From CAYJXA01 sp964404595 (GTDB lineage: Archaea; Nanobdellota; Nanobdellia; Woesearchaeales; GW2011-AR9): 13,599 nt of DNA. Shown here in pieces: positions 1-6,531 of this stretch. Positions within the stretch are counted from its first letter, which is position 1; each line of letters opens with the position of its first letter. A model generated the notes under the pieces. That model ran no database searches, was not told where the DNA came from, and saw nothing but the letters and a program-made list of their open reading frames with translations. The position numbers and the translations under genes are program-made. The stretch spans positions 1 to 13,599 of the forward strand of contig CAYOKQ010000045.1 in assembly GCA_964404595.1 (NCBI GenBank), in the 5' to 3' direction.

Positions 1-66
1 AGAAGGAAAGCAAACTTACTCAAAAACTTTGCGTCAGAGGGTTTCTACAGAGCCCTTACTCCATAA
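1..66 (+). CDS. Possible 3' end of a truncated upstream gene
   Basis: The first frame is open from the left edge to TAA at 64-66 and gives a 21-residue tail ending in GFYRALTP. A box A-like element begins 3 bp after this stop, which fits a gene boundary here. The third frame is also open through this stretch and is continuous with the following gene, so the assignment is weak. No function can be given from so short a tail. Confidence 0.25.
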   Translation, partial: RRKANLLKNFASEGFYRALTP

Positions 67-68
67 AA

Positions 69-76
69 TTTAAGTA
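69..76 (+). promoter_or_regulatory. Box A (TATA element) TTTAAGTA of the ClpX-like gene
   Basis: TTTAAGTA is centred 26.5 bp upstream of the ATG at 99, the distance at which archaeal transcription starts relative to the centre of box A. This implies a leaderless mRNA beginning at the start codon. It also supports ATG 99 as the start even though the frame is open upstream to the window edge. Confidence 0.5.
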
Positions 77-98
77 TGGATGCCAGTCTAAACTGACA

Positions 99-1832
99 AT
101 GATTTCCGAGCCATATATTCTCAAGCCAGAAGAATTTGAATCATTGGAGAGTCTACTTGTGCATATCCCATTATCCACCAAAGTGGAGGTTAAACTCACC
201 GTAACTGAGGCTGGAGAGAGAAATGAAGTAAACATAGCAGCATATGTGGCTCCAGGACGCGTTATTGGCGGTGATTTTCATATTGGGCTTTATTATGAGA
301 AACAATCAAATCCGCTACGGTATGTACGTGTCGGGCTTTCCCGATCAGCTGGTTATTCAACTGTTTATAACGACTATATTAATGGAGCTTGGATGCAAAG
401 TGATTCTCCAACCAAAGATGTTGTATACCTTCCTTTATTGCAAACAGACGTTAAAACGAATATCGGGCATGGCAACAGCCGATACATAGAAGGCTCTCCT
501 TTTCGAATTCTTACGCTCGAAGGTCTTCCCCACCAAAGTTTACCGTTCTTTTTTATTGGTGAGACTGATAAACAGGTAGAATTAGAAGGATTTTATAGTA
601 TTGATAATAAAATAGTGGGATTTAGTCCCCTGAAACAAGATCCTGCATGGAGTGCCGTATTAAAAGAGATAATCTTAGGTAAATATTCTTTCCCATATGT
701 AAAGAGATGTCCTAAACCAGTTATTGTAAGTAAAAATATAGAATTTCCTGCTCCTGCAGTTGTGTCCAATCAAGTTTGTCCTGACATTAATTGGGAAGTT
801 CCTAAATCTATCACTTCTTACTTGAATGAATACGTCGTTGGGCAGGAACAGGCGAAAAAAACACTGGCAGTCGCTTTTTCAATCTACACCACGCTGGTGA
901 GGACACAAAATGCTGGTTTTCCCAAGCCGCATACCTTGCTTGCCGGCCCCACCGGCACAGGAAAAACCTATATGGTACATCTTCTTTCAGACAAGGCGAA
1001 CTTAGTGGTAAGCAAAGGCACATGTACTAGCAAGTCCAGTGAAGGATACCATGGACAGAATCTTTCCACCCTGTTCAAATTGATTAGGCAGAAAAGCAAG
1101 GAGGAAGCACCCTATGGAGTTATTATCATGGATGAATTGGATAAACTTGCATTTGTTCATAAAAATGAAAAAGATTTCTTTGGAACAAAAATGCAGCACG
1201 AATTAATTGGATGGATGGAAGGTGATCGCATTCAGCTCACCTCATACACGCAAAGTGGCTCAAAATCAGAAGAGTGGCTTGATACAAAGAATCTTTTATT
1301 CATAATGACTGGTGCTTTTGCCGGCACGAAAGAATTAGCCCTGGAGTCGATCATTGCCCAAAGGTATGGAGTGAATCAGCGGCACATTGGCTTTGGAGCG
1401 CAGCAGCCAATCTGTTCATCATCTCTATTGGAATTTTTGCAGCCGGCAGATCTGATTACTTATGGGCTTTTGCCGGAACTAGTGGGCAGAATTCCTTTTC
1501 ACGCAACGGTTCTGCCCTTGACTGTCGATGATAAAGTGAAGATTCTCACTGATGCAAAGCAGTCCATCTTAGCACAATATGTGACTTTATTTAAGCTCAG
1601 GGGTCTGAATTTGGAGGTACAGCGAGATGCCCTGCGTTGCATTGCTCAAGAATGTCCACCAGAGACTGGAGCCAGGGCGCTGCGTTCCATCTGTAGTAAA
1701 TTGTTCAGCGAGATTCTCTTTGAGCCAGAATCCTTTACGCGAAGAGATACGATTACCGTTGATGAAAGGATTGTTACAGATTTGCTCACAAAATCACCAG
1801 AGGAAGAAAAACAGAAAGAGATGGAAGCATAG
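99..1832 (+). CDS. ClpX-like AAA+ unfoldase with a novel N-terminal domain
   Basis: Hexameric ATP-driven protein unfoldase of the ClpX family, 577 residues (bacterial ClpX is about 420). The AAA+ module covers about 240-560: Walker A GPTGTGKT 283-290; pore-1 loop GYHG 316-319 (GYVG in ClpX); Walker B VIIMDELDK 341-349; sensor-1 strand FIMTGAFAG 401-409; IGFGA 430-434, matching the ClpX loop that docks on ClpP; GLLPELVGRIP 456-466 with the arginine finger R464; sensor-2 GAR 524-526. The four-cysteine zinc-binding domain of ClpX is absent. Residues 1-235 form a different, probably beta-rich region that I do not recognise and that may select substrates. The start is ATG 99 because a box A lies 26.5 bp upstream, although the frame is open to the window edge. 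The gene converges on leuS with a 3 bp gap. No clpP is visible here. Whether the protein works with ClpP or alone is unknown. Confidence 0.88.
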   Translation: MISEPYILKPEEFESLESLLVHIPLSTKVEVKLTVTEAGERNEVNIAAYVAPGRVIGGDFHIGLYYEKQSNPLRYVRVGLSRSAGYSTVYNDYINGAWMQSDSPTKDVVYLPLLQTDVKTNIGHGNSRYIEGSPFRILTLEGLPHQSLPFFFIGETDKQVELEGFYSIDNKIVGFSPLKQDPAWSAVLKEIILGKYSFPYVKRCPKPVIVSKNIEFPAPAVVSNQVCPDINWEVPKSITSYLNEYVVGQEQAKKTLAVAFSIYTTLVRTQNAGFPKPHTLLAGPTGTGKTYMVHLLSDKANLVVSKGTCTSKSSEGYHGQNLSTLFKLIRQKSKEEAPYGVIIMDELDKLAFVHKNEKDFFGTKMQHELIGWMEGDRIQLTSYTQSGSKSEEWLDTKNLLFIMTGAFAGTKELALESIIAQRYGVNQRHIGFGAQQPICSSSLLEFLQPADLITYGLLPELVGRIPFHATVLPLTVDDKVKILTDAKQSILAQYVTLFKLRGLNLEVQRDALRCIAQECPPETGARALRSICSKLFSEILFEPESFTRRDTITVDERIVTDLLTKSPEEEKQKEMEA

Positions 1833-1835
1833 TCA

Positions 1836-4661
1836 TTATTCCACCAATATTCCCACTTTCCCGGGCATGGCCGATTTTGCTTTCGCCAGCTGGCTCTCTT
1901 CGGCAATTATGATCTCCACTTTACAGCCAAATTCCTTCGCTAAAAATTCCTTGGCATCATCCAAAACCGCCAATTCTTTTTCCTGGGATAAGACCATTCG
2001 TGGTAATTTAGAGGGGTCCTTCAAGACACTTGTCACAATCCCGCTCACATCTTTCCCTTTTATTTTCATCTCTTCAACTTCCAGCACTTTTTTCATGATC
2101 TCTCCCATATTTCTGGTCACTTTAATCTCTTTGGATATTAGTTCAAATAACTCGTATTTCCATTTCTCTGAAATAAATAAAGTAAAAGTATGGGGCTGCT
2201 CCATTTTTGCAAGTTTTACTACATTGCGCATGCTGCCCAGAGTTTCTTTGACTAGGTCCTCTGCAGCTTCTGCTTTCAGGCTTATTTTTTTCTCTTCTGG
2301 TATTGGCCAGGCCGACACAGAAATTAATTCCTTTCCAGAATTCAATTCCTCGCTCAGGTGGGGAGTAAGTGGATTCATCAAAACACACCAGGCCCGGATG
2401 ACTTGGTCAAGTAATTTCATATTTTGGCCGCCGCGTCGTACATACCAGCGCACATCTTCATACAATGCAAAATAGGCTATCGAAGCCAGTTCCCGCAGTT
2501 CATATTGCTGCATTGATTGATGTGTCTGCTTTATATGCTGATGCAGCCGTGATTCGAGCCATTGGTCGACAAAACTGCTCTTGTCTTTACATTCCCGCAA
2601 GGACCCGACTAAAGCATAAATCCGCTCCAGCGCATTTTTGTAATGAAGAACAACTTCTTCTTCCCACACGATATCAGTATGGGGTGATCCTATATGGGCA
2701 TAGTATAATCTCATCGCATCCACGCCATATTTTTCAATCGCATCAGGAATGGGCTCAGCTCCACCTTTACTCTTGGATATTTTACTGCCTTTGCCGGTAA
2801 CCCACCAATTTACCAAAATACCTCGCGGCCATTTCTCTTCCGGCAATATTGCCACATGATTCATCAGAAATACCGGGAAGTGTACCGTCTTATGCTCCTT
2901 GCCGCCTAAATTCAAGTCCAGCGGATAAAAATAATCAAACTCCTGCCTGATTTCCTTCCATTCTTCTTTTTCTTTTCCAGTGGCTTTGCCAAGAAATACA
3001 TAATCAAAGAATTGTTCCGTTAAGTCTTCTGTTTTTACTTTCCCGTTATTCACAAATTTTGATACAATATAATATGCTGGGTAGAGAGTAGAGTCACTAA
3101 TGGGCTCGACAGTCCATTTTTTATCAAAAGGCAGCTTGCTTCCCAGCCAATTTCCCAGGCGCGCGCAGGCCCGATCACCAAACCAATCCAGCACGGTAGG
3201 CAAATTTTCCCGATATTCTGGTGGATAGATATTCATTTCTTTGGCTTGTTCTTTGCTTCGTTCGGTTAATTCTGGATCGGAATATTTGATAAACCATTGG
3301 TCATCGATTCGCTTGATGCTCACTTTTTGCCCACAGCGGCACAAGACTTCTTCACTTAAGTCATGAAAAATATCTGCTGTTCCTTCCTCTATTAATTCTG
3401 CTTTCACTAATTCTTTGGCTTCCTCGACTTTTTTGCCGGCATACTTGCCGCTGATCTCCAGCATAATGCCTTTATGATGCTCTTCTTTGTAAATTTCCTT
3501 TTTTGCCTCTTCTAGCTTTTCCGCTTGCTTTTGTGAGGTGATCTTTTCACGTTCACAGATATATTGCGCAGGATGCGTACCCCATCCCTCCAGCTTTATG
3601 AGAGCAATGGGATCAATCGCCCGTATTTGAATGACATCAAGCCCGTATTTCTCGCATTCTTGCCTGTTTTCCTTAAGATCTTGAAGGGCAATCCAATCAT
3701 ATGGAGCATGGCTAGGAACACTGGTGACAATACCCGTTCCAATCTTGGGATCACAAAAAGGGGCTGGCAAAATGATAATTTCTCTATTTGCTCCAGGAGC
3801 TAGTGCTTTTTTTCCAATGTATGCGGCTATGTCTATATCCTCTTTGAGCAGTACTTCATCTTTTTGATATTTTAATTTCTCAGCGGCATCTTCACTTAAG
3901 ATCCAGTTCTCACCATCAACTTCAACGCGCACATGCTTTGCATTGGGATTTACCCATAAGTTAGTTTGGCCAAAGACAGTTTCAGGACGCAAGGTGGCAG
4001 CAACGAGATACTCATTTCCTATCTTGAATTTGAGTAAGGTGTATTCAACCTTTTCAGCGTTGCCCCCTTTGGAAATATCCGTTTCACTCGGATCGACGGC
4101 AACCGGTCCATGCTCAGGGCAGGCGGCGGCAAAGTACGGTTTTTGCACCAGAAGATTTTTATGCTGTAATTTTTTAAATTGCCACTGGATAAATTTTTCA
4201 TAATCGGGATAGATGGTGCAGGTAAACCTTTCCCAGTCGCACAGAAAGCCAAACTTTTTCCAGTAATCATTAACATACACACCGTTAAAATATTCCACTA
4301 CTTTACGCGCATCGCTAAGTTCACTTACTACATCGGGTGGGCAGCCGTTTCGCGTAAGATAATCTATCCACTCTTTATCTTTATTAACTACTTTTTTGGC
4401 AAAAGCAATTGCTTGGTTACCTGAGGCATGCGTTCCTACCGGAAATAATACTTCCTTGCCTTGCAATCGTTCATAGCGGCAGATGGCATCGGTATAGGAA
4501 AAGCCCCGCATATGACCCACATGCAGAAAGCCGGAAATGCCAGGATAGGCGAAGATCATGAAGAATTTATCTTTGTTTTTATGGGCGGTAGCCTTGCCAA
4601 GTTCGGCTTCTTCCCATTTTTGCTGCCACTTTTGCTGAATATTGGACCAATTGAGAGTCAT
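1836..4661 (-). CDS. leuS: Leucyl-tRNA synthetase, archaeal/eukaryotic type
   Basis: Cytosolic class I aminoacyl-tRNA synthetase that charges tRNA-Leu with leucine using ATP. 941 residues, full length for the archaeal type. HIGH motif as HVGH 47-50; KMSKS motif as KISKS 627-631. The CP1 editing domain lies between them, with the threonine-containing TLRPET 223-228 and GTGIVTSVPSHAPYDW 308-323, whose Asp322 corresponds to the conserved editing aspartate. CRCG near residue 460 may belong to an inserted zinc knuckle. ATG 4661 is chosen because a box A (4684-4691) lies 26.5 bp upstream, implying a leaderless mRNA. The gene starts 43 bp after the stop of the gene upstream but appears to have its own promoter. 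It ends 3 bp from the convergent ClpX-like gene, so the two transcripts probably overlap at their 3' ends. Confidence 0.97.
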   Translation of the reverse strand: MTLNWSNIQQKWQQKWEEAELGKATAHKNKDKFFMIFAYPGISGFLHVGHMRGFSYTDAICRYERLQGKEVLFPVGTHASGNQAIAFAKKVVNKDKEWIDYLTRNGCPPDVVSELSDARKVVEYFNGVYVNDYWKKFGFLCDWERFTCTIYPDYEKFIQWQFKKLQHKNLLVQKPYFAAACPEHGPVAVDPSETDISKGGNAEKVEYTLLKFKIGNEYLVAATLRPETVFGQTNLWVNPNAKHVRVEVDGENWILSEDAAEKLKYQKDEVLLKEDIDIAAYIGKKALAPGANREIIILPAPFCDPKIGTGIVTSVPSHAPYDWIALQDLKENRQECEKYGLDVIQIRAIDPIALIKLEGWGTHPAQYICEREKITSQKQAEKLEEAKKEIYKEEHHKGIMLEISGKYAGKKVEEAKELVKAELIEEGTADIFHDLSEEVLCRCGQKVSIKRIDDQWFIKYSDPELTERSKEQAKEMNIYPPEYRENLPTVLDWFGDRACARLGNWLGSKLPFDKKWTVEPISDSTLYPAYYIVSKFVNNGKVKTEDLTEQFFDYVFLGKATGKEKEEWKEIRQEFDYFYPLDLNLGGKEHKTVHFPVFLMNHVAILPEEKWPRGILVNWWVTGKGSKISKSKGGAEPIPDAIEKYGVDAMRLYYAHIGSPHTDIVWEEEVVLHYKNALERIYALVGSLRECKDKSSFVDQWLESRLHQHIKQTHQSMQQYELRELASIAYFALYEDVRWYVRRGGQNMKLLDQVIRAWCVLMNPLTPHLSEELNSGKELISVSAWPIPEEKKISLKAEAAEDLVKETLGSMRNVVKLAKMEQPHTFTLFISEKWKYELFELISKEIKVTRNMGEIMKKVLEVEEMKIKGKDVSGIVTSVLKDPSKLPRMVLSQEKELAVLDDAKEFLAKEFGCKVEIIIAEESQLAKAKSAMPGKVGILVE

Positions 4662-4683
4662 GATCAGGGAGATTGCCGGGTGA

Positions 4684-4691
4684 TTTTTAAA
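4684..4691 (-). promoter_or_regulatory. Box A TTTAAAAA of leuS
   Basis: On the minus strand TTTAAAAA is centred 26.5 bp upstream of the leuS ATG at 4661, predicting transcription starting at or next to the A of the start codon. No Shine-Dalgarno motif lies between them. This fits independent, leaderless expression of leuS. Confidence 0.5.
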
Positions 4692-4704
4692 GGTTCTTAA
4701 AATT

Positions 4705-5730
4705 TTATTCTCTACCTGTTATTTTCTCAAGAAGCGGCCCAACTCTGGCTTCAAATTCTGCTTGTGAAATGCCCATATCTGCATAGTTTGGTCGCTTAAT
4801 TTCATCTTTGGTTAACACAGTTCCTTCAACATTGTCAAATATAGGAGTGTCACGCGCTCCCAAAGAACAGCTGGCTCTGTAAGAGTAATCATGAATTCCA
4901 TGTCCCCAGCGTTGATTGAGTCTATTCATCGCATCATGAAAATTTGTCGGGGCAACAATGTATAGAGGTACACCTTCTTTTTGTTCGTACCACAAGTTCT
5001 GCCAGGTTTGCCTATCGCCGAGCAATAACGCAGTGGCGGTCAGCAGCTTTTGATCTGCAAGTGTAATGCGAGGATCATCTCCTGTAATACGAGAATAATG
5101 TTCAAATACTTTGGTAATGTCACCATCTACATAATCCATGATTGCCGGCAGGCCGTCTCTTTGGCCCGTTGACGAAAAACAGAGCAGACGGTCGCCTAGC
5201 GACATTGTTTTATAGACGTCTAAGCCGGCATTTTTCTGCGAAGGTATCCGGTTAAGCGTATACGCATCAAAAATTTTACTTGAGCTAAAATCTGAAAGCA
5301 GTAACACGTAAGGCTTGCCCGTATCGTCTCTAATTTGCCGCAAAGTAAACACTCCTGCTTTTCCCACAAACCCCTGAAAAGGAACGTATTGTAGAAATGT
5401 ATCTATGGGAATTATTAATGGATGGCATCCGTTATCTGAAAATAATCGATGGATAAAGGCAGTCCACGCAACTTCGCGCTCTGCATCATGCCTGAGCGAC
5501 GATGCCAGATACCCAAAACCTCTTGGGGAAGTAGCTATTTCACTTCTTTGGATGCTTCGAAGGAGCGGTTGTATATTTTTCATAGCTTCTGCGTAACGAT
5601 CCCCTGCCATTNNNNNNNNNNAATCTAATGTTGGAAGGGTATCTTGCACCGCTTGAGTGAAGGGATGCGAGGAGCTATGTATATCACCCAGTGCTATCAA
5701 TTCAGTATCTGACAAACCCTTTTGTGCCAT
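4705..5730 (-). CDS. Unrecognised 341-residue protein, interrupted by an assembly gap
   Basis: I do not recognise this protein. It starts MAQKGLSDTELIALGDIHSS and ends LLEKITGRE. It shows no signal peptide, clear membrane segment or cysteine cluster, so it is probably soluble and cytosolic. Residues 37-40 are unknown because of the 10-N run, and since 10 Ns is commonly a placeholder length the true protein may be longer. The frame is open on both sides of the gap, and the start is well supported: TTTATAAA lies 26.5 bp upstream of the ATG. The central part has predicted beta-alpha alternation (for example IIPIDTFLQYVPFQGF and KPYVLLLSDFSS) and a cluster of aromatic residues near WQNLWYEQKEG. 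It diverges from the 5856 gene across 125 bp and lies 43 bp upstream of leuS on the same strand. No function is proposed. Confidence 0.7.
   Translation of the reverse strand: MAQKGLSDTELIALGDIHSSSHPFTQAVQDTLPTLDXXXXMAGDRYAEAMKNIQPLLRSIQRSEIATSPRGFGYLASSLRHDAEREVAWTAFIHRLFSDNGCHPLIIPIDTFLQYVPFQGFVGKAGVFTLRQIRDDTGKPYVLLLSDFSSSKIFDAYTLNRIPSQKNAGLDVYKTMSLGDRLLCFSSTGQRDGLPAIMDYVDGDITKVFEHYSRITGDDPRITLADQKLLTATALLLGDRQTWQNLWYEQKEGVPLYIVAPTNFHDAMNRLNQRWGHGIHDYSYRASCSLGARDTPIFDNVEGTVLTKDEIKRPNYADMGISQAEFEARVGPLLEKITGRE
5612..5621. other. Assembly gap (10 N)
   Basis: Ten consecutive Ns join two sequence pieces inside the 4705-5730 gene. Such a round number usually marks a scaffold join of unknown or estimated size. 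The order of the two halves of the window therefore rests on scaffolding, and the interrupted gene could differ in length from what is shown. Confidence 0.98.
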
Positions 5731-5752
5731 ATTTTCCTAAAATCTTCTGTAC

Positions 5753-5760
5753 TTTATAAA
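5753..5760 (-). promoter_or_regulatory. Palindromic box A TTTATAAA of the 5730 gene
   Basis: TTTATAAA reads the same on both strands. On the minus strand its centre is 26.5 bp upstream of the ATG at 5730, predicting a leaderless mRNA. On the plus strand it would give a start near 5783, about 73 bp before ATG 5856, so it could also feed the divergent gene. Confidence 0.55.
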
Positions 5761-5825
5761 CATTACTGATGTTATCACTATATAGTGGCTTGGTTAGATT
5801 GCAGGTGGTATTTTTGCATAAATCT

Positions 5826-5833
5826 TTTAAACT
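5826..5833 (+). promoter_or_regulatory. Box A TTTAAACT of the 5856 gene
   Basis: TTTAAACT is centred 26.5 bp upstream of ATG 5856, the same spacing as at the leuS, ClpX-like and 5730 genes. This favours ATG 5856 over the in-frame ATG at 5769, which has no element at the right distance. Confidence 0.4.
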
Positions 5834-5855
5834 ATATGCAGATTTATACTTTGAA

Positions 5856-6395
5856 ATGATTGCAGAGTCTCTCCAAAAACCAGCTACACTGGGAACAGCT
5901 ACTCCACAAACTTTAGAAGAAGAAGCTCTCCAGTCTTTGGGATTCATTCGCGTCCCTCTGATAGAGCACGACAAGCCAGTTCAAACTGCGGTATATCAAT
6001 GGAATAAGAGTTGTGAATTTGCTCAAAATGTAGGGCTTCTTATCAGTAAAGGTTTAGAGGAGCATGCAGGACCATATGCGATGGCTTTTGATGTACGATA
6101 TAAAGTCATTGCAAAGGAAGCGAGGCGTAAACCAGAAGACACTTCATTTTGTGTTATCGAGCCTACCATAAATCTGTATACTTGCAACACACCAGATCAG
6201 AATCTATGTACTGAAATTCGCAATCGAATGCTTATGCCCCGCACGCGCACGTATAGAAAAGAGGCATATCTCGTTGGAAATGCGATCAAAGAAGTAACTA
6301 GTTTCATTCAGCATCACGATTCGCTGCGTGAGCATGCGCTTCTTTTCTTTGTTCAGAAAGGACCATCGGGAGAGCTGCCGATATTGTATTACTAA
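5856..6395 (+). CDS. Unrecognised 179-residue protein
   Basis: I do not recognise this protein. It begins MIAESLQKPATLGTA and ends GELPILYY. The frame is open to an earlier ATG at 5769, but ATG 5856 is preferred because a box A sits 26.5 bp upstream and the extra residues look like translated promoter. There is no signal peptide or membrane segment. Four cysteines (in KSCEF, SFCVI, YTCNT and NLCTE) are spread out rather than forming a CxxC finger. A basic patch around RNRMLMPRTRTYRKE could bind nucleic acid, but that is speculation. It is divergent from the unrecognised 4705-5730 gene, and 132 bp separate it from polX on the same strand. No function is proposed. Confidence 0.6.
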   Translation: MIAESLQKPATLGTATPQTLEEEALQSLGFIRVPLIEHDKPVQTAVYQWNKSCEFAQNVGLLISKGLEEHAGPYAMAFDVRYKVIAKEARRKPEDTSFCVIEPTINLYTCNTPDQNLCTEIRNRMLMPRTRTYRKEAYLVGNAIKEVTSFIQHHDSLREHALLFFVQKGPSGELPILYY

Positions 6396-6423
6396 AGCCA
6401 GAACTAAATCTCTTTCCCCAATT

Positions 6424-6431
6424 TTTATAAA
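6424..6431 (+). promoter_or_regulatory. Box A TTTATAAA upstream of polX
   Basis: TTTATAAA lies 29 bp after the stop of the 5856 gene and predicts transcription starting near 6454. That is 9 bp before a short ORF at 6463 and about 74 bp before polX. It is the best promoter candidate for polX, since nothing convincing lies 26 bp before its ATG. Confidence 0.4.
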
Positions 6432-6462
6432 CTCTTCTTTCTTCCTTCTGATAGAAAAAGAG

Positions 6463-6531
6463 ATGGAAACAACCAGCAACTCCAAAAAAAGAAGTGATTC
6501 ACTAAAAAAAGAAGAGTTATTACAAAGATGA
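6463..6531 (+). CDS. Possible 22-codon upstream ORF overlapping polX
   Basis: ATG 6463 opens a 22-codon, lysine- and serine-rich reading frame (METTSNSKKRSDSLKKEELL...). Its TGA at 6529-6531 overlaps the polX ATG as ATGA. It starts about 9 nt after the transcription start predicted from the box A at 6424. If translated, it could couple ribosomes onto polX, which lacks a clear Shine-Dalgarno motif. It may equally be a chance frame in an A-rich leader; no protein family is recognisable. Confidence 0.22.
   Translation: METTSNSKKRSDSLKKEELLQR

Noticed and set aside
244..489. 81-codon plus-strand frame inside the ClpX-like gene
   Set aside because: Lies wholly within the ClpX-like reading frame in another phase and has no box A or Shine-Dalgarno support.
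1627..2475. Long plus-strand frame of 282 codons across the 3' ends of the ClpX-like gene and leuS
   Set aside because: Most of it is antisense to leuS, a certain gene; the translation is serine-rich and lacks any domain, so it is a shadow frame.
5769..5855. Longer N-terminus for the 5856 gene starting at ATG 5769
   Set aside because: The added residues translate the box A and spacer region; no promoter element fits this ATG, while ATG 5856 has one at 26.5 bp.
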